Assembly (NCBI GenBank): GCA_041179465.1
Contig: JBEGTJ010000051.1
Coordinates: 1-13,337 of the forward strand
Source of the DNA: TMED14 sp041179465
Lineage (GTDB): Bacteria > Bacteroidota > Bacteroidia > Flavobacteriales > Schleiferiaceae
Length of the DNA stretch: 13,337 nt
Direction: 5' to 3'
Below the pieces are notes generated by a model. That model was not told the origin of the DNA, made no database searches, and was given only the letters and a program-made list of their open reading frames with translations. A program made the translations under genes and the position numbers. Below are positions 7,060 to 13,337 of this stretch, in pieces; the stretch's first letter is position 1; every line of letters starts with the position of its first letter.

Positions 7060-7067
7060 TACCTTTG
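7060..7067 (+). promoter_or_regulatory. Putative -7 element of the rseP-like gene
   Basis: TACCTTTG is an exact match to the Bacteroidota -7 consensus TAnnTTTG, 8 bases before the ATG at 7076. The expected transcription start lies within about 0-4 bases of the start codon, so the leader would be very short or absent. Its -33 region, near 7034-7040, would fall on the -7 element of the divergent biotin-carrier gene. Confidence 0.5.
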
Positions 7068-7075
7068 CCGACGCT

Positions 7076-8395
7076 ATGCTGATTCAAATTTCGCAGTTCA
7101 TTCTAGGCCTTTCGCTGCTGGTCGTGCTCCACGAATTGGGCCATTTTGTCCCGGCGGTCGCCTTCCGCACCCGAGTGGAGAAGTTTTACCTCTTTTTCAA
7201 CCCCTGGTTTTCGCTGTTTAAAACCAACATTCGCGGAACCGAAGTCGGCATCGGCTGGCTGCCCCTGGGCGGCTACGTCAAGATTGCCGGCATGGTCGAC
7301 GAATCGATGGACACCGCGGGCCTGGCGGAGGAGCCCAAGCCCTACGAGTACCGGAGCAAAAAGCCCTGGCAGCGCCTCATCATCATTCTGGGCGGCGTAA
7401 CCGTCAATTTTTTGGTAGCCGTCGCAATCTATGCCGGCATGGGCGCCTACTACGGCGAGAAGTACGTGGACACCGCCGACCTCAAGGGCGGAATTTGGGC
7501 CACCCCCGTCGCCCAGTCGATGGGCATGCAGTCGGGCGACGTTCCCGTCGCGGTGGGCGGACGCGAAATTGCGCGCTTCGACGAAGTGAGCGTCGAAATG
7601 CTCTTGGGTGCCGGCACCAATCTGACCGTGCTGCGCGGCGGAGCGCGCGTGGAACTGCCGATCACCCAAGCGTTTGTGGCGAAGGCCATCGAAGAAAAGA
7701 CGCCGTGGATGTTTCCGCGCGTGCCCTACGTCGTCAAGGAGTTTGCCGCCGGCAGCCCCGCCGAAAAGGCCGGAATGGCCAAAGGCGACGCCCTCGTGGC
7801 GCTGAACGGCGAGTCCCTCACCTATTTTGACGAGTACCTCGACCGCATTCCGAAGCTCGCGGGCAAGTCGGTAACCATCACCGTGGACCGCGCCGGCGAA
7901 CGGGTTGATTTGCCCGTGACGGTGAGCGAAGAAGGCAAAATCGGCGTGTACTACCAAGACAACCTCGCGTCGTTTTTCCCCGTGAAAACCGAGTACCATG
8001 GAGGCTTGGGCGCCCTTCCCTACGGCTGGGACCGCGCCGTCTCGACCCTCTCGTCGTACGCGCGCCAGATCAAGCTGATGTTCCAGCCCGAGACCGGAGC
8101 CTACAAGGAGGCCGGCGGCTTTTTGACCATCTTGAAGCAGTACCCGAGCACCTGGGATTGGGAGCATTTTTGGGGCTTCACGGCCTTTTTAAGCCTGGCC
8201 CTGGCGTTTTTAAACGTGCTTCCCATTCCCGCTTTGGACGGAGGCCACGCGGTTTTTGCCTTGATCGAATGGATCACGGGCCGCGCTCCGAGTACCCGCG
8301 TTATGGAGGGGGCCCAAATGGTCGGCTTCTTCTTGCTCTTGGCCCTTTTTGTCTTGGCCAACGGCAACGACCTGTTTAAGGCCTTGGGGCTGTAG
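7076..8395 (+). CDS. rseP: RseP-like site-2 intramembrane zinc protease
   Basis: This 439-residue membrane protein has the M50B layout. The first membrane helix holds the zinc motif HELGH at residues 19-23 (Glu20 catalytic). A second helix is at about 102-116 (LIIILGGVTVNFLVAVAIY). Two PDZ-like domains follow; the clearer second one is near 220-300 (FAAGSPAEKAGMAKGDALVALNG). Near the end come NVLPIPALDGGH, with the third zinc ligand Asp388 in the LDG motif, and a last helix. The family cleaves membrane-anchored regulators, such as anti-sigma factors in E. coli, and clears signal-peptide remnants. The Bacteroidota hallmark TRVEKFYLFFNPWFSLFK follows the first helix. Length and start fit the family. 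It stands alone here, while in proteobacteria it is often next to dxr or bamA. Confidence 0.95.
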   Translation: MLIQISQFILGLSLLVVLHELGHFVPAVAFRTRVEKFYLFFNPWFSLFKTNIRGTEVGIGWLPLGGYVKIAGMVDESMDTAGLAEEPKPYEYRSKKPWQRLIIILGGVTVNFLVAVAIYAGMGAYYGEKYVDTADLKGGIWATPVAQSMGMQSGDVPVAVGGREIARFDEVSVEMLLGAGTNLTVLRGGARVELPITQAFVAKAIEEKTPWMFPRVPYVVKEFAAGSPAEKAGMAKGDALVALNGESLTYFDEYLDRIPKLAGKSVTITVDRAGERVDLPVTVSEEGKIGVYYQDNLASFFPVKTEYHGGLGALPYGWDRAVSTLSSYARQIKLMFQPETGAYKEAGGFLTILKQYPSTWDWEHFWGFTAFLSLALAFLNVLPIPALDGGHAVFALIEWITGRAPSTRVMEGAQMVGFFLLLALFVLANGNDLFKALGL

Positions 8396-8411
8396 CGGAG
8401 CAGAGCTCCGC
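8395..8411. terminator. Hairpin after the rseP-like gene, possible weak terminator
   Basis: GCGGAG (8395-8400) pairs with CTCCGC (8406-8411) around the loop CAGAG. The hairpin starts on the last base of the stop codon. No T run follows on either strand, so it may be a poor terminator or an RNA-stabilising hairpin. Confidence 0.3.
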
Positions 8412-8415
8412 GCAA

Positions 8416-8447
8416 CCAGTAGCTAGTAACGAGTTGCTGGCTGCTAG
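8416..8447. repeat. Degenerate heptamer array between convergent genes
   Basis: Four and a half tandem 7-base units follow the consensus C-Y-A-G-T-W-G, beginning with CCAGTAG at 8416. Position 1 (C) and position 4 (G) are kept in all units. The array runs into the stop codon of the ZIP transporter (8444-8446). The same region can also fold: GCAACCAG (8412-8419) pairs with CTGGCTGC (8437-8444) with one mismatch. The function is unknown; it may be a decayed simple-sequence repeat. Confidence 0.5.
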
Positions 8448-9256
8448 CCCAACGCCACGTCCAGCGACATCATGACGGCGAACCCGGCAATGAATCCGAG
8501 GGTGGCGATGTCGGTGTACTTGTCGCGCTGCGTTTCGGGAATGACCTCTTCGACGACCACGTAGATCATGGCGCCAGCCGCAAAGGCGAGGGCAAAGGGA
8601 AGCACGGGCTGCATGTACATGACCGCTACGGCTCCAACCACGCCGGCGACGGGTTCGACGATGGCCGAGAGCTGTCCGAACCAAAAGCTGCGAAAGCGCG
8701 AAACGCCCTGCCGGCGAAGCGGGAAGGCCACGGCCACCCCTTCGGGAAAGTTCTGGAGGCCAATGCCAATGGCGAGGGCCACGGCGGCCCCGAGGGAGGC
8801 GCCGTCGATTCCGGCCGCGTAGGCTCCGAAGGCGACACCCACCGCCAAGCCCTCGGGAATGTTGTGCAGGGTGATGGCGAGGACGAGGAGGGTCGTCGAC
8901 TTCCAGTCGGTTTTGACGCCTTCGATTTCAGACGGGCCAAAGTTGATGTGCAGGTGCGGAACGAGTTTGTCGAGACCGAACAAGAAGAGCGCGCCCGTTA
9001 GGAAGCCTAGCACGGGCGGAATCCAGGGGATGTAGCCCTGAGCCTCAGACATTTCAATGGACGGGGCGAGGAGGCTCCAGTAGCTGGCCGCGATCATGAC
9101 GCCGCCGGTAAAGCCGAGCATTCCGTCGAGGACTTTGCGCGGCAGTTCTTTGAACAGGAACACGAGGGCCGCTCCAGAGGCCGTCACGAGCCACGTGAAG
9201 GTGGTCGCTAAGAACGCGAGCAGTACGGGGTGGTAGGAGCTTAACGTTTCAAGCAT
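8444..9256 (-). CDS. ZIP-family divalent metal transporter (GufA/ZIP11-like)
   Basis: A 270-residue inner-membrane protein with about eight hydrophobic segments. The two metal-site helices are clear: HNIPEGLAVGVAFG (131-144, ligands His131, Asn132, Glu135) and QNFPEGVAVAFPL (168-180, Gln168, Asn169, Glu172). A third conserved site, VVVEEVIPE (233-241), is typical of the GufA subgroup, to which prokaryotic ZIPB and animal ZIP11 belong. The short loop HLHINFGP (101-108) before helix 4 is polar and His-rich, as in ZIP loops. It imports Zn, and possibly Fe, Mn or Cd, into the cytoplasm. Start: ATG at 9256 gives MLETLSSYHP before the first helix and lies 20 bases from a -7 element. An in-frame upstream extension to 9358 is basic, unlike the family, and runs through the promoter. 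Confidence 0.92.
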   Translation of the reverse strand: MLETLSSYHPVLLAFLATTFTWLVTASGAALVFLFKELPRKVLDGMLGFTGGVMIAASYWSLLAPSIEMSEAQGYIPWIPPVLGFLTGALFLFGLDKLVPHLHINFGPSEIEGVKTDWKSTTLLVLAITLHNIPEGLAVGVAFGAYAAGIDGASLGAAVALAIGIGLQNFPEGVAVAFPLRRQGVSRFRSFWFGQLSAIVEPVAGVVGAVAVMYMQPVLPFALAFAAGAMIYVVVEEVIPETQRDKYTDIATLGFIAGFAVMMSLDVALG

Positions 9257-9276
9257 GGTGAAGGGGTTTCTATGTT

Positions 9277-9284
9277 TAAAGGTA
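9277..9284 (-). promoter_or_regulatory. Putative -7 element of the ZIP transporter
   Basis: TACCTTTA on the minus strand is one base from TAnnTTTG and lies 20 bases before the ATG at 9256. It supports the shorter start for the transporter. No metal-regulator operator could be recognised in 9257-9382. Confidence 0.4.
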
Positions 9285-9370
9285 CGCAAACGACTGAAGG
9301 CGATTGCGGGAAGGGGAGTCTTGTTGCGGGGGGTGGTCTGGGGCGGGCGGTACGTCACGGGATTTTACCC

Positions 9371-9378
9371 TAGGTTTG
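9371..9378 (+). promoter_or_regulatory. Putative -7 element of lpxH
   Basis: TAGGTTTG matches the Bacteroidota -7 consensus TAnnTTTG exactly and is separated from the ATG at 9383 by only CGCT. Transcription would begin at or next to the start codon, so the mRNA may be leaderless. No -33 TTG was found at the usual distance. Confidence 0.5.
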
Positions 9379-9382
9379 CGCT

Positions 9383-10159
9383 ATGGTGGCCACGGTTGAC
9401 GCAGTGTTTGAGCTCCCCGAAGGCAAGTCGGTCTTTTTTGCGAGCGATTTGCACTTGGGTGCGCCGGATGCGGGAGCGAGCGCGGAGCGCGAGCGGGCCT
9501 TTGTCGCCTGGATGGATTCCATCAAGCCCCGCGCTGCGGCACTCTACTTGGTGGGCGACGTCTTTGACTTTTGGTTTGAGTACCGCCACGCGATCCCTAA
9601 GGGCTTTGCCCGGCTGCAGGGCCGCTTGGCCGATTGGGCCGATTCCGGAATTCCCGTTTTTATGTTCACCGGCAACCACGACTTGTGGATGCATAACTAT
9701 TTCTCGCAAGAGTTTGGAATACAGGTTTTTCACGAACCTGTGCGCCATGTTTGGAGCGGTAAACACTTCGTGGTTGGCCACGGAGACGGCCTCGGCCCTG
9801 GGGACACGGGATACAAACTCTTGAAGCGGGTATTTACTTTTAAACCGTTTCAATTTCTTTTTCGCTGGCTTCACCCCGACCTAGGCATCGGTCTGGCGTC
9901 GTGGTTGTCGCGCGGAAGCCGTGCCCGCACCGGCCACGAAGACTACGCGATGACCGACGTGACCCGCGAGGCCATTTACCTCTGGGCGCTCGACCAGCAC
10001 CGCAGGGCCCCCGCAGACTTTTGGATTTTTGGCCACCGCCACTACCCAGTGAACGTCGATTTTCCCGCAGGCCGCGGCACCTACGTCAACCTGGGCGATT
10101 GGATTAAATGGCGGAGTTGGGGGGAATGGGACGCGGTAGGGTTCAAGCTGAATCCATAA
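9383..10159 (+). CDS. lpxH: UDP-2,3-diacylglucosamine diphosphatase (LpxH)
   Basis: A 258-residue calcineurin-like metallophosphoesterase. LpxH splits UDP-2,3-diacylglucosamine to lipid X and UMP in lipid A synthesis, at the cytoplasmic face of the inner membrane. The metal-site motifs appear in order: SDLHL (21-25), GDVFDFWFEY (58-67), GNHD (97-100), VVGHGDGLGPGD (130-141), and GHRH near the C-terminus. GDVFDFWFEY and GHGDGLGPGDTGYK are the LpxH type rather than general phosphodiesterase. The first about 15 residues before the SDLHL strand are also seen in Bacteroidota homologues, so the ATG at 9383 is kept. It runs alone: a near-adjacent promoter on one side, a bidirectional terminator on the other. 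Lipid A enzymes are usually essential. Confidence 0.95.
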   Translation: MVATVDAVFELPEGKSVFFASDLHLGAPDAGASAERERAFVAWMDSIKPRAAALYLVGDVFDFWFEYRHAIPKGFARLQGRLADWADSGIPVFMFTGNHDLWMHNYFSQEFGIQVFHEPVRHVWSGKHFVVGHGDGLGPGDTGYKLLKRVFTFKPFQFLFRWLHPDLGIGLASWLSRGSRARTGHEDYAMTDVTREAIYLWALDQHRRAPADFWIFGHRHYPVNVDFPAGRGTYVNLGDWIKWRSWGEWDAVGFKLNP

Positions 10160-10190
10160 AAAAACCCGAGGCAAGTCGCCCCGGGTTTTG
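10158..10190. terminator. Bidirectional terminator between lpxH and sod
   Basis: AAAACCCG (10161-10168) pairs with CGGGTTTT (10182-10189), then after one mismatch GGC with GCC around the loop AAGTC. Four T follow on the plus strand, and the seven A at 10158-10164 give a T run on the minus strand. It overlaps the stop codon of lpxH and serves both convergent genes. Confidence 0.85.
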
Positions 10191-10210
10191 CATTTGCCGA
10201 AGAAAAAGGC

Positions 10211-10816
10211 TTACTTCTTAGCCGCCGCGTAGCGCGACGCGACTTCGGCCCAGTTGATGACGTTGAAGAAGGCCGAAACGTAGTCGGGACGACGGTTTTG
10301 GTACTTCAGGTAGTAGGCGTGCTCCCACACGTCGAGGCCGAGGATGGGGGTTCCGGCGCAGCCCACGCTGGGCATCAGCGGGTTGTCTTGGTTGGCGGTG
10401 GAGCAGATTTCGAGTTTGCCGGCGGAGTTCACGCAAAGCCATGCCCAGCCGGAACCGAAGCGAGTGGCTGCGGCCTTTGCGAAGGCTTCTTTGAAGGCGT
10501 CAAAGCTTCCGAAGGTGGCGTTGAGGTCGGCCGCGAGGTCGCCCGTGGGCAGTCCGCCGCCGTTGGGGCTCATGAGCGTCCAAAACATGCTGTGGTTGTA
10601 GTGGCCGCCGCCGTTGTTGCGCACGGCAGGCACGTCGCTGTGGTGCTTCATCAGGTCCTCAAGGCTTTTTCCGGCCATGGGAGTGCCTTCGATCGCCGCG
10701 TTGAGGTTGTTGACGTAGGCTTGGTGGTGCTTGCCGTGGTGGATTTCCATGGTCAGCGCGTCGACGTGCGGCTCAAGGGCGTTGTGCGCGTAGGGGAGGT
10801 TGGGAAGGGTAAACAT
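10211..10816 (-). CDS. sodA: Superoxide dismutase, Mn-type
   Basis: The 201-residue protein has all ligands of the Fe/Mn superoxide dismutase family: His26 in MEIHHGKHH, His75 in GGGHYNHSMFW, and Asp162 and His166 in LDVWEHAYY. Features favour the Mn type: the GGGHYNHSMFW form (Fe enzymes carry A-x-x-W/F-N-H) and the Gln143 of ANQDNPLM, which hydrogen-bonds the metal water in Mn enzymes. A cambialistic enzyme cannot be excluded. It converts superoxide to peroxide and oxygen. No signal peptide is visible, so it is cytoplasmic. Start: the ATG at 10816 gives MFTLPNLPYAHNALEPH, which aligns with the family start. A longer frame opening at a TTG at 10867 begins inside the -7 element and is rejected. 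The gene ends 20 bases from the shared terminator. Confidence 0.95.
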   Translation of the reverse strand: MFTLPNLPYAHNALEPHVDALTMEIHHGKHHQAYVNNLNAAIEGTPMAGKSLEDLMKHHSDVPAVRNNGGGHYNHSMFWTLMSPNGGGLPTGDLAADLNATFGSFDAFKEAFAKAAATRFGSGWAWLCVNSAGKLEICSTANQDNPLMPSVGCAGTPILGLDVWEHAYYLKYQNRRPDYVSAFFNVINWAEVASRYAAAKK

Positions 10817-10864
10817 TGGATCGGATTTAAAGCGTTTAGTGCGGATTTCCTTCAAGGGATAACA

Positions 10865-10872
10865 CAAAAATA
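10865..10872 (-). promoter_or_regulatory. Putative -7 element of sodA
   Basis: TATTTTTG on the minus strand matches TAnnTTTG exactly, 48 bases before the ATG at 10816, so a leader of roughly 40 bases is expected. Its downstream edge excludes the upstream TTG start of the dismutase. Confidence 0.5.
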
Positions 10873-10896
10873 GGGCCTAGGGTTGGGCCGGCGCGT

Positions 10897-10904
10897 TAAC
10901 TTTA
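10897..10904 (+). promoter_or_regulatory. Putative -7 element of the AddA-like helicase
   Basis: TAACTTTA is one base from TAnnTTTG and lies 6 bases before the ATG at 10911, giving a very short leader. Its -33 region near 10871-10877 would overlap the -7 element of divergent sodA (10865-10872). Confidence 0.35.
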
Positions 10905-10910
10905 ACCTCG

Positions 10911-13337
10911 ATGGCCAGCACGAGTTCGGAATCCGCCCGCATTGCGGTCTACAGCGCATCGGCGGGGGCGGGCAAAACCTTTCGCCTGGCGGTCGAATAC
11001 GGCGCGGCGGCCCTCGCCCGCCCCGACGACCCGGGCGCCTTTCGGCGCATCCTCGGCCTCACCTTTACCAACAAGGCGGCGCACGAAATGAAAGACCGCG
11101 TGCTGCGCACGCTCCAAAAAGCGGTGGAACTGGACGATCCCCTGACGGACCCCATCGCCCGAGAAATTGCGGAACTCCTGCAGGTCGACGCGGCCGAACT
11201 CCGCCGACGGGCGGCCGCGGTCCTGAGCGAAATGCTCCACGACTACGGAGCCGTTTCCCTCGGAACCCTGGACCAATTCACCCACCGATTGGTCCGCACG
11301 TTTGCGATCGAATTGGGCCTTCCGAGCCAGTTTGAGGTGGAGCTCGACGACGACTACCTCTTGGACTTGGCCGTGTACGAGCTGATGGCGGACCTCGGAA
11401 CCGATTCCGCCCTCACCCAACTCGTGCTGGATTTTGCCCGCGCCAACCTCGAAGACGACAAGCAGGCCGACGTGTTTGACGCGCTTAAAGCCATGGCCAA
11501 GCACCTGAGCAAAGAGGCGTCGGCTGAAGCCGTGGCGGACCTGCGCGAATGGGACTTGGAGCGCCACCGCCAACTTCAGTCCAACCTGCGCCAGAAGGCC
11601 ACGGACCTGCGCGCTCAAATGCGGGCGGCGGCGCCCAAGCTGCTGAAGCTGCTCGCTGCGCTTCCGGCGGAGTCGGTCAACCGGGCCGACTGGTACGCGA
11701 GCTACTTCAAAAAGCTCCGCAAGCCCGACGCGAAGCTGTGGGTTCCGGGGGCGCACGTGCGCAAGTCCCTGATGGGCGACCCGGTGGCGATTTTGAAGGT
11801 GGGGGCGCAAAAAGACTCCGCGCTAAGGGCCCAAGCCGAAGAAGTCGTGGCGCAGATGAAGGAGCTGCTGGGGGACCCCCTCGAAACCGCGCTCGACGGA
11901 GTGGTGCTCGACTTGCTGCGCCGCCACGACCGCAGCGCCTCGGTACTCAGTGAGCTGGCCCGCCGGCTCGAGGACGTGCTCGACCGCCTTAGGGTGCAGC
12001 CGATTTGGAAGTTTCAGCCGCTGATCCACCGCGAGCTGCGCGAACAGCCGACCAGCTACCTGTACGAACGCTTGGGCGAGCGCTACGCCCGATTTTTGGT
12101 CGACGAGGCCCAGGACACCTCGCGCATGCAGTGGGCCAACCTCTGGCCGCTGATGGAGCACGCGCTGACCGGCCGCGAGCTGGACGCCGGAGCCATGGTG
12201 GTCGGCGACGGCAAGCAGAGCATTTACCGCTGGCGCGGCTCAGACGCCGAAGAGTTTTTGGACCTGGTGGCGCGGGCAAAAGAGGGCCGTAGCCCCTCAG
12301 ACGCCTTGCCGGCCCTCGCGGGCATGACCGGGTTTGTGGCGATGGGCGACAACTGGCGCAGCCGGCAGGGAATCGTCGCGTTCAACAACCGTTGGTACAC
12401 GGGTTTGGCGACCAAGCTCGGCCAGGACGACCACCGCACCGCGTACGCCGATTCGGCGCAGAATCCGCGCGGAGCCTCCGGCGGATACGTCCAGCTTCGC
12501 GCGATCGAGGCCGAAGACAAGTCCGAGTTTGATCCCGCCGTGCTCGACGCGTTGGTGGCCGACGTGCGGAGCCGACGTGCCGCCGGCTGGTCCTGGGGCG
12601 ACATGGCGGTAATCATGCGCCGCCGCGCCGAGGGCCGCATGGTGGCCGAGCGCTTCGCCGCCGAGGGAATCCCCCTTTTGTCGTCGGAGCTTCTCGCCGT
12701 GACGGGCTCCGCCGCGGTTCAAGCCATGGTGGCCCTGTTTCGATGGATGCTGCGCCCGGGCGAGCCCGAGCGCGAGTGGGAGGTGCTGCGCGGCCTGCGC
12801 CGCGCCGGCGTATGGAAGGCGGGAACGGAGGAATGGCTCTTGCTCGGCCAGTCGCGCCGCCGCGTCCAAGACGCCCCCATCCCCGAGGATTTTGAGCCGG
12901 TGCTGCGCCGCATTCTGCCGGGCTGGAGCCCCGAGGTCGCCTGGCGCCTCAGCCTGTACGAAATGGGGGCCTACACCGCCCGGGCGCTGGGATTCAACGC
13001 CGACGCGGACGCCTTTGTCTTGCGCCTGCTCGACGCCATGCTCGACTTTTCGAAGCGCCAAGTCAACCGGCTCGAGGCCTTTATGGAGGAGTACGCCCGC
13101 CGGGCCCCGATGTGGAGCGTGTCGGCTCCAGCGGGGGCGGACGCGGTGGAACTGCTCACCGTCCACAAGGCCAAGGGCTTGGAGTATCCGATCGTGTTTT
13201 TCCCTTGGGCGCAGCTCGACCATCCGCGCTTTGACCCGGTGTGGCTCGATCCGCGCGGAGTACTCGGGCCGGACCTCGATTTGCCGCCGTCGGCGCTGGT
13301 TCCGCTCACCAAGTTCAGCTCGAATGAGGGCTTGCTC
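10911..13337 (+). CDS. UvrD/RecB-family helicase, AddA-like (3' end beyond window)
   Basis: Open for 809 codons from ATG 10911 to the right edge without a stop. Superfamily-1 motifs are in order: Walker A, ASAGAGKTF (16-24); motif Ia, LTFTNKAAHEMKDRV; a segment with TLDQFTHRLVRTF; Walker B, LVDEAQDTS (396-404); motif III, VGDGKQSIYRWRG (431-443); motif IV, DNWRS (480-484); and motif V, LLTVHKAKGLEYPIVFFPW (748-766). Motif VI should follow outside the window. The S-x-SAGAGKTF opening, the long insertion before Walker B and the KQSIYRWRG type point to the RecB/AddA branch used in double-strand-break end processing, not to UvrD or Rep. A C-terminal PD-(D/E)XK nuclease, if present, is not visible. 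The AddB partner, if any, would be expected to the right. Start: Walker A at residue 16 is normal for the family and the ATG sits just behind a -7 element. Confidence 0.9.
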   Translation, partial: MASTSSESARIAVYSASAGAGKTFRLAVEYGAAALARPDDPGAFRRILGLTFTNKAAHEMKDRVLRTLQKAVELDDPLTDPIAREIAELLQVDAAELRRRAAAVLSEMLHDYGAVSLGTLDQFTHRLVRTFAIELGLPSQFEVELDDDYLLDLAVYELMADLGTDSALTQLVLDFARANLEDDKQADVFDALKAMAKHLSKEASAEAVADLREWDLERHRQLQSNLRQKATDLRAQMRAAAPKLLKLLAALPAESVNRADWYASYFKKLRKPDAKLWVPGAHVRKSLMGDPVAILKVGAQKDSALRAQAEEVVAQMKELLGDPLETALDGVVLDLLRRHDRSASVLSELARRLEDVLDRLRVQPIWKFQPLIHRELREQPTSYLYERLGERYARFLVDEAQDTSRMQWANLWPLMEHALTGRELDAGAMVVGDGKQSIYRWRGSDAEEFLDLVARAKEGRSPSDALPALAGMTGFVAMGDNWRSRQGIVAFNNRWYTGLATKLGQDDHRTAYADSAQNPRGASGGYVQLRAIEAEDKSEFDPAVLDALVADVRSRRAAGWSWGDMAVIMRRRAEGRMVAERFAAEGIPLLSSELLAVTGSAAVQAMVALFRWMLRPGEPEREWEVLRGLRRAGVWKAGTEEWLLLGQSRRRVQDAPIPEDFEPVLRRILPGWSPEVAWRLSLYEMGAYTARALGFNADADAFVLRLLDAMLDFSKRQVNRLEAFMEEYARRAPMWSVSAPAGADAVELLTVHKAKGLEYPIVFFPWAQLDHPRFDPVWLDPRGVLGPDLDLPPSALVPLTKFSSNEGLL

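Noticed and set aside
7103..8167. Long minus-strand frame (354 codons) opposite rseP
   Set aside because: Antisense to a gene with full RseP motifs; composition (His, Gly, Ala) is that of a shadow frame.
9257..9358. N-terminal extension of the ZIP transporter
   Set aside because: The added basic residues precede the first helix unlike the family and cross a -7 element.
10817..10867. N-terminal extension of the superoxide dismutase from a TTG at 10867
   Set aside because: The extra residues are absent from the family, and the TTG lies inside the -7 element.
10902..11810. Minus-strand frame of 302 codons opposite the AddA-like helicase
   Set aside because: Shadow of the Walker A region of a real gene, and it crosses the promoter of that gene.
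12297..13223. Minus-strand frame of 308 codons opposite the helicase
   Set aside because: Antisense to motifs IV and V of the helicase; no recognisable family, composition typical of a shadow.
1..13337. CRISPR array, insertion sequence, prophage, toxin-antitoxin or defence genes
   Set aside because: No spaced direct repeats, transposase motifs or related domains were found on either strand.

Overview
The window looks like a chromosomal segment of a Bacteroidota bacterium, most likely Flavobacteriales, but with GC content that looks high for that order (judged by eye, not computed). The lineage evidence is: a long TonB-dependent receptor of the Oar type with an N-terminal carboxypeptidase-regulatory-like domain; a secreted protein made of tandem beta-sandwich modules of the kind found in flavobacterial secreted proteins, probably exported by the type IX system; Bacteroidota-type RseP, LpxH and AddA-like proteins; and -7 promoter elements of the Bacteroidota form TAnnTTTG in front of several genes. 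No mobile element, CRISPR array, toxin system or defence island was seen. The content is mainly envelope and housekeeping.

Layout from left to right. 1-1035 (minus) is a secreted tandem-repeat protein cut by the left edge. 1175-1504 (minus) is a small dimeric alpha/beta-barrel-like protein, preceded by a possible 28-residue membrane micro-protein (1522-1608). A tRNA-Asn (1682-1755, minus) with its own terminator follows. 1784-3067 (plus) is a two-gene operon of a PfkB-family kinase and an S4-domain Hsp15/HslR-like protein. It converges on the Oar-type receptor (3115-6429, minus) across a shared hairpin terminator. A stand-alone biotin carboxyl carrier protein (6559-7029, minus) is divergent from the RseP-like site-2 protease (7076-8395, plus). 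A ZIP-family metal transporter (8444-9256, minus) is divergent from lpxH (9383-10159, plus). lpxH converges on a Mn-type superoxide dismutase (10211-10816, minus) across a second bidirectional terminator. The dismutase is divergent from an AddA/RecB-like UvrD-family helicase (10911 to the right edge, plus).

Together, the lipid A enzyme LpxH, the membrane protease RseP, the outer-membrane receptor and the secreted protein make this mostly an envelope neighbourhood. Hsp15, the dismutase, the ZIP carrier and the recombination helicase belong to stress response and genome maintenance. Most genes are single transcription units in alternating orientation rather than one pathway operon.

The less ordinary signals are regulatory or structural: -7 elements only 4-8 bases from the start codon, divergent promoters that seem to overlap, short degenerate heptamer arrays between genes, and a candidate membrane micro-protein. 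I found no convincing new multi-gene system and do not claim one.
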